DNA of 64,000 bases from Auricularia sp. M13 (Eukaryota > Basidiomycota > Agaricomycetes > Auriculariales > Auriculariaceae): positions 1,860,001-1,924,000 of the forward strand of contig CM073199.1 in the NCBI GenBank assembly GCA_037042915.1. The letters are read 5' to 3'. Positions 10,306 to 21,875 of this stretch are shown here, one piece after another (position 1 is the stretch's first letter; the number at the start of each line of letters is the position of its first letter). A program made the position numbers and the translations under genes. Under the pieces are notes generated by a model, which saw nothing but the letters and a program-made list of their open reading frames with translations, did no database searches and had not been told where the DNA came from.

Positions 10306-12819
10306 CTAGTCTGCGACACGGAGGCCTGAAAACGACGGCCGCGCGAGCGCCGCCTGCATGACAAGCATGGGATCCATCCGCGGTTTTTTTGCGCGAGGTG
10401 CGGCGGCGGGCGGGACCGCCGGCGCGACATCTTCAGTGGGCTGTGATGCGTCTGGCGCGGCCTCCTCAGCGGCTTGCGTGAAGTCCTCGCCGGCCATGAA
10501 CATCTTGAGCATGTTGGGTGAAAAGCCAGTGACAAGGGCTGTCCCTTCCACTGTCTTATCCACAGGTCGCGGCACGAGGGCGCCCTGCAGGTTCCAGTAG
10601 ACGATTTCGGGCATAGCGTATCCCGCCGCGTCAAACTGGGCTTTGATGAGCTCATGCTCCTTGGACCAGGCCTCCGCATCCCGGCGCCGGCTGTTGTCGA
10701 ACTCCATGTCGGAAAAGACGAAGAGCCGCTTGATCATCTCCTCGGGCTTGAGCTGGTGCTTGAGCGCGGCGGGGAGGATGAGCTTGGTGAACACGGCACT
10801 GTAGTCGGTATTCATGCCCCAGTCCGTATTGCTCATCTCCTGCGCCATCGCCGCGAGGCCCTTAGAGGGGTCGATGCGCTGCATCTGCGGCTTCTCCGAG
10901 AACGTGATGAAGCAGTTACGCCACGGCTCCCTCGCCGTCTGCGCGAGCACGATAGATAACGCGAGCGCGGGGTATATCGGGTCGGGCGGCTCGCGCGCGT
11001 CGAGCCGCTGCATGCGCTGCTTGCGCGCAGCAAGGATGGAGCTCGCGGCGTAGTCGAAGTCAGGCGGCGAGAAGAAGCCCATACTCCCGCTGACGTCGCA
11101 CACCGCCAGGCAAGTATCCAGAGTGCCCGCATCGCGCACGTTCTGCACCATTGCGTCCCACTGCGCCTCGATGACGCGCTTGTCCGTTTCCGACACGCAG
11201 CTGCCGAGCGCAATGAGCAGCTCGTGCGGCAGGAGCGTCGCGCCCGATATCGTCGCACCTCCGCTCGCTACGTCGCGCAGGTACGCGCCAAAGCGCGCCT
11301 CGTCGTGCTTAATGAAGTTCTTCGCGTTCTGCGCCATGCACTTGCTCGGCACGCGCGAGTAGCGGATCTCGTGCCACTGGTTGGAGCTCATGAACCGCTC
11401 CGTGACTTGCGTGAACCGCCTCAGTGGCGTCAACGCCCAGCGCGAGTACATGCTACGCACGCGGTGCGCGTCGTGGTGCGTCAGTGGCGAGTTCAGCCGC
11501 GGAGCAGGGTCGACGAGCTGGCCGGCCCGATAGAGCAGTTCCGCGATGGCTGTTGAGATGTTCGTGTGCCTATCGTGACTGCCGCCAGGAGTGGGCGCCC
11601 ACTTCGCCGCAGGACCCAGCAGGTAGCTCAGCCGGATGCGCTCCTTGTCGCTCGTCCCCTCTTCCGCGATTTTGCGCAACGAGCCGAGGTCGCGAGAAAG
11701 GGCGTCTGCAAAAATGCGCGCAACCGCCACGTAGAGAGCTTTGTACTTCGGGTAGTGCTCCAGCAACAACTCCAGGTTCGTCGCACGTTCGGCCCGCACG
11801 CGCTCTCGCTTTTCACGAGCTGCGTTCGATATTTGCTGATCGCGCTCCCGCGCAGCTTGAACGCGCGCGTCGTGCGTCTCTGGAGGCAGGAACCGCCGTT
11901 CTCGGCGCTCAGTGAGGGCACGGCTTGGGTCTCGCGGCACGTGCAGCGAAAGGAATCGAGAGGTCGGCGTCAGTTCGTGGTTGGTGGCCAAGACGAGGAT
12001 ATTAAGGAGGTCCTTGTAGTATCCATGCGACGCTCGGCGTACGGTAGTAGGGTCCTGTTCTACCGCCGCGTCTTCGCCTTCTTTCTTCTTCCTGGGTCGC
12101 TCGATTACAGGGTCCACGAGCAGGGGCAGGTTCAGTATCGCCGTGCGCGGGTGGTGCTCATAGAGCCATGCAAATGCACGGTAAAAAGCCTCGTTGGCGG
12201 ATTGACCTTCGTGGATGGAGCGCAGGTGCCAGATGAGGCGCAGAGTCGCCAGCGGGTCCTCCGCCCAGCTCTTGCTTAGCATCGACTCGTAAACCCCAGA
12301 ATCAGTCCAGGAGTTCAGGCCAGAAAACACGTCCAAGCAGGCAGAGCCGGATGTCGCAAAGGCGAGCGCACGATTCGCCGTGAGCATCGTATTGTCGACA
12401 TCGGAGACGGCATCCATGAACGCGTTCGACGCGCCAGCGGCTGAGGGAATGGTGCGAGAAAACGCGTAAGGGAAGTCTGGCGGCGATGGTGGTAGAAGTT
12501 TGTCGAGGTAGTCGGGGTCATATAGCTCTGGGAACGCCGGGAGAGTGACTCGTTGCGATGATGCCAATGGCGACGACCTTGTCACCGTCGTTGTCGACGG
12601 CGCGAAGAGGTCCTGACGCACGACAGTAGCCAAAGAGCGACTAAAAGCCTGTTTCAGGCTCGGCCTGGGTCGAAGGAGGAGGAAAAGTCCATTCCGCATG
12701 GAAGCAGGCAAATTAAAGCGTTCAACGCGGTCCGAACTCCGCGGTGCAACAGTCTTGTCTTTTTTTTTCTTCAGTTTCTTCTCATGGCTGCACGTCTCTC
12801 CTCGTATATCTCGTTGCAT
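10306..12819 (-). CDS. DUF2828 family protein with a von Willebrand A-like domain
   Basis: A single uninterrupted frame of 837 codons, striking among intron-rich neighbours. From about residue 95 it matches the DUF2828 family: FMDAVSDVDNTMLTANRALA, then DPLATLRLIWHLRSIHEG, then AWLYEHHPRTAILNLPLLVD. The C-terminal third carries a vWA-type fold with the metal site DVSGSM, followed by PALALSIVLAQ, NTDWGMNTDYSAVF and LFVFSDMEFD. Members resemble TROVE/Ro-type vWA proteins, but their biochemical role is unknown. Two starts are possible. The upstream ATG (12817-12819) yields a Lys-rich leader over an A-rich tract. The second ATG (12697-12699) begins MRNGLFLLLRPRPSLKQ, which looks like a mitochondrial presequence and gives 797 aa. 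I favour the second start but give the longer span. Confidence 0.85.
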   Translation of the reverse strand: MQRDIRGETCSHEKKLKKKKDKTVAPRSSDRVERFNLPASMRNGLFLLLRPRPSLKQAFSRSLATVVRQDLFAPSTTTVTRSSPLASSQRVTLPAFPELYDPDYLDKLLPPSPPDFPYAFSRTIPSAAGASNAFMDAVSDVDNTMLTANRALAFATSGSACLDVFSGLNSWTDSGVYESMLSKSWAEDPLATLRLIWHLRSIHEGQSANEAFYRAFAWLYEHHPRTAILNLPLLVDPVIERPRKKKEGEDAAVEQDPTTVRRASHGYYKDLLNILVLATNHELTPTSRFLSLHVPRDPSRALTERRERRFLPPETHDARVQAARERDQQISNAAREKRERVRAERATNLELLLEHYPKYKALYVAVARIFADALSRDLGSLRKIAEEGTSDKERIRLSYLLGPAAKWAPTPGGSHDRHTNISTAIAELLYRAGQLVDPAPRLNSPLTHHDAHRVRSMYSRWALTPLRRFTQVTERFMSSNQWHEIRYSRVPSKCMAQNAKNFIKHDEARFGAYLRDVASGGATISGATLLPHELLIALGSCVSETDKRVIEAQWDAMVQNVRDAGTLDTCLAVCDVSGSMGFFSPPDFDYAASSILAARKQRMQRLDAREPPDPIYPALALSIVLAQTAREPWRNCFITFSEKPQMQRIDPSKGLAAMAQEMSNTDWGMNTDYSAVFTKLILPAALKHQLKPEEMIKRLFVFSDMEFDNSRRRDAEAWSKEHELIKAQFDAAGYAMPEIVYWNLQGALVPRPVDKTVEGTALVTGFSPNMLKMFMAGEDFTQAAEEAAPDASQPTEDVAPAVPPAAAPRAKKPRMDPMLVMQAALARPSFSGLRVAD

Positions 12820-13063
12820 AGGCTTCTAATTCAAGAGCTCCTATAAGCCAAGATGAAGCGATCCGGGGACGACGGCAGTTGTGCTGGAACTTGAAGGGCC
12901 ACGAAAACCTCTTTGACCCAGGCCCCTGAATTTGGTTAACGCGTATACTTATATTATACAGGGTCTACTGGATATTGATAAAGGGATAGGTCCGGTTCTA
13001 CTCAATACGTCCCACGCACCGGCAGCGTCACATCCACTCGTTGCTGACAACCAAGTAACTGCC

Positions 13064-15648
13064 TCATGCAGTTGCTCCGGGCTGCCTACGAGCCGCCTCT
13101 GCAACTTCCAGCCTATCTACCTCGTCCGGATCGCGCCCTTTGACTTCTGGCAGGAGGAGCGTACATACTGCGCCAGCGATGCAACATCCGAAGAAGACTT
13201 GAGTAGCGGTACGTCCGAGTCAGCAATGTATCGCAGCTTGAGGTGCAAAACTTGACTCACTCCACAAGACAGCAGGAGTTCCGATTTTCTTGGCGAGCGC
13301 GTTGAACGCCAGGCTCGAGATTATGGCGCCCGCCTTGCCCGCGGCGGCAGACATACCATGCGCCGTCGAGCGGAAGCGCGTCGGGAAGACCTCCGCGGGG
13401 TACAGGAAAGTCGTTCTGTTATCCGCAGTATGAGTCAACTGATATTTCACAGATGCGACCATTCGAACAAGACACTACGCACGTATTGGCGCCGAAGTTG
13501 AAGAAGAACTAGCATATGCGGCGTCAGTACTGGCAGTTCACTGACACTACAGGCTGTTTGAATACCTACCTGCAGGAGCGCAAAGCACACAAGAAACGCC
13601 GGCGTCGACAGAGTGTGGAACTTGCCCGCCAAGATCGCCACTGATGAATGATCAGTGTGAGTTCTCCTCTCTCCTGCAGCTGCGTGAAAAGCTGATAAAC
13701 GCACAGAACAACGCAGCCATCAAAAAGCCTTGCAGCTGGATGAACTTGCGGCCGAGGTACTCGACCGTCAGAATCGTAACCCAGTAACCTTCAGTCCCAG
13801 TTTACTCGTCAGTTTCCCGAAATCGAAGAGCGGCGAGGACGACGGACTAGCACGTACCTGGTACGAAGCCTAGCGCGGTGATGATGAGGTTGCCGGTGGC
13901 GATCTTGAACAGCTTATGCCACGTGCTGGCGCCGCTCCCATCGAAGTGGATCTGCTGTAGCACGACGCTCTGGTTCAGGTTGATTCCGTAGAACCTATAA
14001 TTCAACATCGTCAATATCTTTGGTGAGCTCTGAGGACCTACTTCACCGGCGGAAGACTCACGCGATGTCCAGGAGGAACCAGCACAAGCACGTCCCGATA
14101 AGGATCTTTGCATTGCGCCATTGGCTGAAATACGTGACGAATTCTTCAAACGGTCGCACCCTCGCAATGAGCAAAGGCCTTCAGTGGCAGCGGACGGACG
14201 CACCCTGCCAATGCTCGCGCTTCTCCGCCAACACGCCCTTATTCTGGCCCTCCGGTGCTGCATCAGTGTCTTGCCCATTTTGTCCGAGGTTCTCCTCGCT
14301 CGCCTCGTGGACGGATACATCGGCGCCGTTTACGAGCTTCTTCTCTTTGATGTGCTCGTGGCTACCAGTCATTTCCTCTGCGGTGGCTGCGGACTGGGCA
14401 TCCTCCAGGCTGCGCGACTTGAGGTACCGCTTCGACTCCGGGAGGACCAAGCGCTGGTAGAGCGTGGCGAACGCGGGGATGAGCGACACGCCCACTATGA
14501 TGCGCCAGACTGCGATTTCAGTCAGACACAGCGCAAGCGGTACGAGCGAGATATATGTGGCATACCTCCATCGACCTTGCTCGTCTCGCCATGGCCGTCG
14601 ATCGGGCCTTTGTACGCCGCGAGTACGACCATCGTAACGATGCTGCCCACCAAGCTGCCGTATCCCTGGTTTGCAAAGATCCAGCCCAGCAGTGCGCCGC
14701 GTTTCCAAAGGCGCGCGCGGTCGGACATCTGCCCGGATTGTGCGCTGTGGTCAACAAAAGGTGTCCAATCTGGAAATTGAGACACGCGGATGTCACTCAC
14801 GACGCTTGCAGAGAGCGGGTAGTCGCCTCCAATGCCTATCCCGAGCACAATTCTGAACACTGCTATCCAGATGAGCACACCGGTCGGGGAGAGATGGTTC
14901 GTGGGCACTGAGATGCCGAGGATGGTGGCGAAGATAATGACCATCAGCTCCTTGCCATCTGTGCATGTTCCTTCAGCTTACAGCCCTGGCACACGGGGAT
15001 GGGATTGCCACTTACAGACGGCTTTTCGCCCGAGGGAGTCGGCGAGGTAGCCAAAAAGGAACTGGCCAATGACGGCGCCAATGTTTGCTCTGGACCATGG
15101 TGAATACACGGCCAATGTCATAAGAACTACCATACCCCGCCTTTATGAAGCCTGCGGCCTTCGTGAGAATGAGGAGTACTTTAGAGCTGGGGGCGAGCGT
15201 ACCCTCCAATCCGGAAGGGAGTGACTTGCCGCCGTAGAGGCTGTCAGGTTGGTGAGTTACATCCACTCCCATTGAGATTTGGACGTACCGATATTGAAGC
15301 ATTACAGCGACTTGCTGAAAAACATAACCATTAAGACATCTTTGCCAGCGAGGTGCGAAGCCTTTCGTACGTTGATAATGAACAAATCATAAGCTGAACA
15401 CCGCGTCAATTTGCTGCCAGTGGAACAACGGAAATTCAACAAAACGCACCGTCCAGAAAGAAGCCGACCTAGCATACAGTCATCAATTCTCAGAAACGCT
15501 CGTCAGCGGCGTAGACGACGACCAAACGCACCCCGGCAATACCAAGCAGCTTGAGCTCGACGCGGGACAGCGCGAACGGCAGGCGCCCATTGCGCTCCTG
15601 CTCGAGCTCCTCCAGGCCCGCGCGGACGTCGGACTTGTGCTCCTTCAT
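13064..15648 (-). CDS. PHO84: Inorganic phosphate/H+ symporter, Pho84-type MFS transporter
   Basis: The start [17 protein letters not shown] sits before a cytosolic lead. Splicing then gives [20 protein letters not shown] (TM1), [39 protein letters not shown] and KAVYGKELM. The signature [18 protein letters not shown] is diagnostic of the phosphate:H+ symporter family. The acidic central loop ([13 protein letters not shown] region) lies between the two six-helix bundles. The second half shows [51 protein letters not shown] and a tail [10 protein letters not shown]. The stop TGA is at 13064-13066. At least eight introns are needed, several under 60 bp. The likely role is high-affinity phosphate uptake at the plasma membrane. 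The symbol is given by family, not by proven orthology. Confidence 0.88.
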
Positions 15649-16665
15649 GGCTGCTGAAAGGGAAAAAAGTTGTCAAGTTAGGGGAGAAGAGAAGGGAAGG
15701 TGCGCGTCCGACGTCGATATATCCCGTGGCTAAAAATAGGTCCCGCGCGGCGCGCCTGTAAAAGCGCGCACGTTCGTGGAGCCCCGCATGCCGACTGAGA
15801 GAGGCTGCGTCGCGAAACTCGCACGCCGACACGGCTTACTTCGGACGGGATGGTTTGTCGGTGGGCTTCGGCTTTGGGCCTGAATACTGCAGATTGACTG
15901 AGAAAGCATTACAGTATAGGTTGAAGCTCAGTGGCAAGGCCGGGCCAAGCGTGTACTCACTCACTGCTCGCGATGCCAAGAGCGCGACGATTCACAAGAT
16001 CGCAAGTCAAATCGTCCAACAATGCGTTCATGCTGTGCGAGCTGCATGAAGAGCCCTGAGGCTTGACACTGTCGTTCTCCTATTAATGTGGGAAGAATCA
16101 GGGCAGGTACCGCAGCTCCAGGCCCTTGCACCACATATGCGACTCGACGCACGAACGTGGGGACGCACTCAGTCAAGCAATTCCCCGACTTAGCCTGAAG
16201 AAGATGTTTTCTCACCAAGTAATACCCTGAGTGAGAGGCTGCTGTAATTCGGTCGAAGCTGACGCAAACACCTAATGCAGCACTAATACAGGTACGAGCA
16301 TTATCGTCAATCTGTTTGATTAAACCCAAATCATACCTACTGTATTCACGCCCTTCAGCGATCCCTGAAAGAATCCGTTCGCTCGCATTTGTCGTTGGCG
16401 CCGGCACGCTTTGTTCGTACTTGTCCAAACACTAAAACAACCTCCAAGTCGTGCTTATCTCAATCGACGCCGCGCAATACCTCGGCACATGCTCCAAGTG
16501 TGGACGTTGGCTATGATACTGTGTACAATAAACTAGTAGAGTAGACCGAGACCGTTTCTCAATACAGTACATGAAAACGCAGACGCGCATCGAATCAGGG
16601 GGGCGGGGGTAAATAGCGTACTTCAAGTTGTTTCGTCTCCCACTGCACAGCAGCATCGGAGGCTC
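15649..16665. other. Intergenic region; promoter of the phosphate transporter side
   Basis: A gap of about 1 kb. The part next to 15648 holds AT-rich TATA-like DNA (GATATATC near 15717) that could serve the transporter promoter. An uninterrupted minus frame of 155 codons spans 15961-16428 but has no recognisable domain and is not called. Confidence 0.45.
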
Positions 16666-18852
16666 CTAGCGCGCGTACGGGTGGAAGTTGTTCGCGCCCC
16701 GATGGCCAGCACGCATGGGGCCCGTGCCGCCGGCCGCATTCTGCATGGCGGCGGGGCCGGTGGGCGGCACGCCGCCGCGCGGGCCGCGCGGGACGCCGGG
16801 GCCCATGCCGGGCGCGCCGCCGCGCGCCATGCCGCCCATGCGCATCGGCGGGCCCGCCATGCCCATGGCCCCTCCCACCCCTCCCACGCCCACGCCCATA
16901 CCCATGCCGCCCATCCCCATCCCGGCGCCCATACCCATCCCGCCGCCCATGCCCATGCCCATGCCGCCCATGTTGTTCATCATGTTGCCCATGCCCTGCG
17001 CGCCGCCGAACTGCTGGAACATGCGCTGGTACAGCGCCGCGAGCGCCTGCGGGTCGAACGGCGTGCCCTGCCCCTGCGCCGCCGGCGCGTTGAACGGCGC
17101 GCCGCCCGCGTTGTAGTTCCCTGCGCCGGCGCCGTAGGCTCCGCCGCCCTGGTTGTATCCACCACCACCGCCGCCGCCGCCGCTGGCGCCTTGGTTGTAC
17201 CCTCCGCCTCCACCATGGTTGTCGCGCTGCGCAATCATAGCTCCGCGCGGCTGGGCAAGCTTCACATCGATCTAAACGGACACGAGTTGAGCCAAACGCG
17301 GTCGTACATAGACGAAGAGCAGCACACGTACCATCTTGCCGTCAATCTCCAAATGGCCAAGACCGAGCAGTCGCTCGATATTATCAATATCCTCAAAGGT
17401 CACAAAGCCGAAGCCCTTGCTGCGGCTCGAGTCGCGGTCGACCATGACGGTGGCGTCGACGACCTTCCCGAACTGCGCAAAATACGCGCGCAGCGATTCG
17501 GTGGTGACAGTGGGCGCGAGGCCGCCAACGAACAGCTTCTGCGTCCGGTGGTGTTCTTGTCGAGGAATCGCGCGCTTCGGGTCAATCTACAAAGGCGCCA
17601 AACACGTTTGTCTGAGTACGGAGGGAACAACAAAAGCAGAGTACATACAATCTTTCCATCCAGATAATGCTCGCGCACCATGACCGCGTTGACAGCGGCC
17701 GGGTCTTCGAATGTCAGAAACGCGAAGCCGCGCGAGCGCCCCGTCTGGTCGCGCATAATGGTGCACGCGTCCACTTTGCCAAACTGCGAAAAGTAGTTGC
17801 GGAGGCCCTCTACAAAAAGGCAAGACAAAACAGTAATCTAATGAGCAAAGTACTACAGGATATAGATAAACTACAGTACCGTCGCTCGTATCCCAGTTGA
17901 GGCCGCCGACAAACATTTTGCTGTGTTATCATTCGCATGGGTTGGGCGCCAAAAAGAAGCAGGAAGCAGGAAGCATGCGTGGATTGCGATTGCGGCCGAG
18001 TTCAGGTCGTGGCAAAGATGCGCCGAGGAGGAACATAGAACAGAACAAGGTCGCTATTAGTATCGAATGCTAGAATACGTGAGAAGTAAGGAAGAACAGA
18101 GAGGACTTGTCTGTCTGGCGGACCGAGCTGCTATGTAGCACGTCGTAGCGACAGCGACAGCGATAGGCACAGACTCGAGGCTAGCGTAGTGTAGGGCCAC
18201 TGGGCGTAGCGGTAGCGACATGACAGTAGCCTACGGCACTGGGTACCAAAGCAGAAACGCAGAGACGGACGGTAGCAGTAGGTATTGGCACGGGCACGGC
18301 CCAGACCCGAGACGCCAGAGCGGCGGGGGTGATGTGGTAAGAGAACATAACGGCAGCGCTGACTCACCCTTCGTCCTTCATCTGCGACGGCCGGACGCTG
18401 GAGCCTGGCTGGTCGTTGCCGGCGAGCGACTGGACCTGCTGCAGGCCGGCCAGCTGGGGGTTGCTGGGCAGGCCGTGGTGGCGCTCGGGCGTGGGCTGCT
18501 TGTAGGTCGAGTTGAATTGTTCGGCGATTTGCGACGAGTACGACGGAATCGGCTGCGGCTTCGGCGGCTCGTCGGCGAACGACGGTATGGGGGCGGGCGC
18601 TGGGGCCGGCGGAGCTGCCGCTGTCGCTGCCGTCTTGGACGACGAGGGCTCGGGCTCAGGGGCGGCCTTGGACGGCGGCGAGGCGGGGACTGCAGCCTCT
18701 GCGGGCTCGTGCTTTGTCTCCTGTGGGCCGTCGGCGTACTCGGGGTCGTCCGCGCCGTAGAGATCTGAAAAAAGAGCATATAAGGGCTGGGCGACGCGGT
18801 GGGCGACGAGCAAGCACTTGCCGCCGTACAAATCTGCGTCGTCGAGGGACAT
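16666..18852 (-). CDS. Two-RRM hnRNP-type RNA-binding protein (Hrp1/Musashi-like)
   Basis: The N-terminus MSLDDADLYG leads into a Pro/Ala/Ser-rich region, then SVRPSQMKDEG. A 445-bp intron joins this to KMFVGGLNWDTSD, the RNP2 of RRM1; its RNP1 is RGFAFLTF. The linker DPKRAIPRQEHHRTQ leads to RRM2 with RNP2 KLFVGGLAPTV and RNP1 KGFGFVTF. The tail is extremely Gly/Met-rich (GMGMGGGMGMGAGMGMGG), then MARGGAPGMGPGVPRGPRGG, ending FHPYAR. This order matches fungal Hrp1/Nab4-like proteins involved in mRNA 3'-end processing and export; that role is inferred. The first intron appears to be GC-AG and in frame (see findings). It is divergent from the SAP-domain gene with 112 bp between start codons, suggesting a shared promoter. 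Confidence 0.9.
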
Positions 18853-18964
18853 GATGCTGGAAAGAAGAAGAGTCCGATGTCGGCTCGGTCCGGGCCGAGA
18901 AGCTCGGGGTGTTTCAGAGTCCGGTTGTCGGGAGTTGAACGCCCCTCCGCTCCGAACCGCGACG
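18853..18964. promoter_or_regulatory. Divergent promoter between the RRM and SAP genes
   Basis: Only 112 bp separate the two start codons on opposite strands. No TATA box is evident, so this is probably a bidirectional housekeeping promoter. The call is based on gene arrangement alone. Confidence 0.5.
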
Positions 18965-20154
18965 ATGTCTACCGCATACAGCGGCGCGCTCAAGCCCAAG
19001 AAGAAGTCCGAGCTCCAGGAAATTGCGTCCACGCTGTCCGTGAGCGCGTCGGGCACGAAGGACGAGCTCGAGCAGCGCATCCGGTACGTGAACGTGCTGG
19101 CCGCTGCTGCCGCCGTTCTCGGGCGCTCACACCGGGCGCAGGGAGCATCTGGACGCGAACGAGCACAAGCTGATCGACGACCCGATGTATGCCGGTCTCT
19201 ACAGCCGCAAGAAGAGACAAACGACGGCGAACCTGACCGTCCCGTGAGTGCCCCGTCGCGCCCGGCGCTAGCAGCCGCTAACGGCGCGCGCATTCCAGCA
19301 GCATACACACGCCCGGCCACTCCGACGACGAGGGCACGCCCCCCGCGGCCGCCCGCAACACGCGTAAGGCGTCCCGCGGAGCCGTCGCGCTGCGCAACAA
19401 GGAGCACTCCGTCGTGCCCGTCGAGCCGACCCAGCTGCCGCTCCCGCCGTCGCCCGTGCGCTCCATCATCGCCGACGTCCGCGAGGTCATCGAAGAGCCC
19501 GCCGCCGTCGTCGTCGAGCGCGTCAAGGCGAGCGAGCTCCTGCGCGGCTCAGAGGTCTTCCTCGAAAACCTCCGCACGGTGAGCCTGGAGCCACGCGACG
19601 AGCGCGTGCCGCCCGCCAGCCCTGACGCCCGCCGCAGTTCATCTCGCACTCGGGCAACATCGCGACGCTCACCGTCGTCAGCGAGCTGCTCTTCATCGTC
19701 TACACCATCGTCCCCTGGAGCTACTTCCACGTGAGACCGTCCGCCCAAACCATGTCTGTCTCACGTGACTGACGCGAAACCTTCCCACGCTCGTCAGGTC
19801 CCGCTCACCCCGCCGTTCAAGTCAGTGGGCGAGGGCAGGTCGAGCGTCGTCGCCCACATCCCCTACGCGCCGCTGGGCTACGTCGCCAGCGCCGAGCCGT
19901 GGCAGATTGTGCTGCTGTGGGCGCTGCCGACGCTGCTCATCCCGCAGCTCTTCGGCGCCCTCATCTCGTTCTCCACGCCGCGGCGCAAGGTCGACCCGCT
20001 CAGCGCGTCCATCGTCCGCGTCGCCTGCGCCGTCGCCGGCCACTGGGGCGTCAACGACGGCATCCTCGCCACCAAATGGCGCATCCTCAGCGCCTCGCTC
20101 GCCGCCGCCTTCGCGCTCGCCGAGACCATCGAGAGCGCCGGCCGCAAGCCATGA
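18965..20154 (+). CDS. SAP-domain membrane protein
   Basis: Start MSTAYSGALKPKKKSELQE is followed by a SAP-type helix-extended-helix motif (LKPKKKSELQEIASTL, GTKDELEQRI). Splicing joins RI to REHLDANEHKLIDDPMYAGL and then SRKKRQTTANLTVP to a Ser/Pro/basic linker (HTPGHSDDEGTP). The C-terminal half has probable membrane segments: GNIATLTVVSELLFIVYTIV, WQIVLLWALPTLLIPQLFGA and a final weakly hydrophobic stretch ILSASLAAAFALAETI. The stop is at 20152-20154. SAP domains usually bind DNA, so a nuclear-envelope or ER protein with a nucleic-acid-binding head is conceivable; this is inference. Introns at about 19080-19138, 19243-19299, 19578-19637 and 19731-19798 use GT-AG ends. Confidence 0.82.
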
Positions 20155-20896
20155 AATCTCCCCCCCTCACGATCTAATGCGCCGCCCATCTACGCCTTCC
20201 CAGCCACATACGTTGCTTGTTTTCCGCCGCCGCCCGGGCTAGCTATATATGCTACAGGCTTTCTCTATGCGTTTTCTTCGTTCTCTACGTACATATCCTC
20301 GTTGCACGTATACGTATGCTATGCGCACATGTTGTACCATCCCCGGTCCTGCTGTATAGTAATACCCCCCGTATGTATGCCGCGCTCTCTGTTCGCTGTC
20401 GTTTGCTTATGCGCCTCCTTGCTTTTGGTTTCCGAAGTAATCCACATCCTATGCTCTCAACTCTGTGACCGCGTTCCCTTTTCCAAGGCTGATAGTTCAA
20501 ATTCGCAGGCCGCACATCGGTACCACTTGAGATGTGCAGACCGAATAGCCAGTTGGACACACGGCCCATTGCAGTGGCGGGGTCCATACTCTAGCACCCT
20601 GTGAATGAAGGTGGGTAGCGGTACCAGTCGAGTGAGTGCAACCATGATTGCAACGTGCACGCCGCACGCCCGGGCCAGGCTCGGAACGAAGAAAGCAAAG
20701 TCAGCGAGAACCGGTCCATGCCCCAGGCTGCACGCAGCCACCGATACCAATATCCTGCTTACTGCCATTAATTAATTCACGTGAAACAAAAGCCGGTGGC
20801 CGACAGCGAGAGCGAGACACAGATGAGATGAGAGGGCGAGGGGGAAAGGAACCGGGAAAGCTGAAAAGTACGCAGGAACTTGAAGGAGCCGATGAT
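20155..20896. other. Intergenic region between converging genes
   Basis: These 742 bp lie between the stop of the SAP gene and the stop of the minus-strand Pro/Ser-rich gene. They should hold both 3' UTRs. Pyrimidine-rich and AT-richer stretches occur at 20210-20460. No gene is called. Confidence 0.5.
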
Positions 20897-21875
20897 CTAG
20901 ACGTCGAACCCGGGCAGGATGACGCCGGCGTCCCTGCCAAACATCAGCGCGCGCGTCTCGACGCCGAGCGCGGAGAGGTCGGCGACGGGGCCGGCGAGGT
21001 CGAGCCCGGCGGCGACGAAGGTGCTGCGGCGCACGAGGTGCGCCGCGGGCGCGTATGCCGGCGAGGAGAGCGCGCTGCGGGGCGTCGTGCGCCAGATGGG
21101 GCGCGGCCGCACTGCACGAGGTCCCGGGGTCAGCGTTTGGATGCGGGAGAGTGTGGGACGCACGCATGAGCGGGATGGGCACCATCAGCGTGCCCTCGGG
21201 CCTGCGGAGCGGCTGCGAGTTGACGTTGTACGTGCTGCGGCGCGCGGCCGTGCGGAACGACGGCGGCTGCGACTGCGTGCTGCTCGCGCTCTTCGGGCTG
21301 AGGCTCGTCGCGTCGTAGTCCGAGCTGAAGTGCATGTCGAGCGGCGGCGGCCGCTGCTGCTGCGCCGCGCGCGGCTGGCGGTACAGTCGGTGCGGATGGG
21401 TGTCCGCGTGCGCCGTCGTCGGCGTGGGCGGCGTCGAGTGCGGGCGCGCGGGCGGGCCGGGCGAGAGCGCGCCGGAGTACTTGTCGTTGCCGAACGCGAG
21501 CACGAGCGCCAGCTGCATCGACTCGTCGCCCTGCGACGGCGGCACCGGCCTCGGTACGGGCGCCTGCACGGGGCGCGAGGCAAAGCGCGACGGAAGCGGC
21601 AGCGTCTGCGCGTGCCGCGGCGCCGCGCGCTGCGGCGAGGGCGGCGACGAGCGCGGCGCGGGCAGCCGCAACGGCTCGGGTTCGTCGCTCAAGCGCACCA
21701 CCGACGACGAGGCGGGCGGCGAGAGCGTTATGGCCGGCGTCGACTGGCTGTATGGGCCCGAGGGCGAGTACAATGGGCGGGCGGGCGGCGAGTGGTATGG
21801 CTGCTGCTGCTGCTGCTGGTCCTCGTCATCGGTAGAGTTCCGGCTGGACGACGGCTGCGGTTGCGAAGCGTTCAT
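20897..21875 (-). CDS. Pro/Ser-rich hypothetical protein
   Basis: The start MNASQPQPSSSRNSTDDED precedes a short glutamine run and a long Pro/Ser-rich, predicted disordered region. One conserved-looking segment is DESMQLALVLAFGNDKYSG. The frame runs to MVPIPLM, where a GTGCGT...GTGCAG intron of about 50 bp joins LRPRPIWRTTPRSALSSPAY and then HLVRRSTFVAAGLDLAGPVA, ADLSALGVET and GRDAGVILPGFDV. The stop is at 20897-20899. No family is recognised. Low-complexity composition suggests a regulatory or scaffold protein, but nothing more can be said. A long antisense frame over the same DNA is a GC-content artefact. Confidence 0.6.

Noticed and set aside
15961-16428. Minus-strand frame of 155 codons
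   Set aside because: No domain, signal or neighbour support; kept only as a note in the intergenic entry.
16850-16980. Array-like short repeats that could suggest a CRISPR
   Set aside because: They are coding GMG repeats without unique spacers, in a eukaryotic gene.
16681-17667. Long plus-strand open frame opposite the RNA-binding protein
   Set aside because: It is antisense to confident RRM and Gly-rich coding sequence and has His/Arg/Ala-rich composition typical of a GC-rich shadow.
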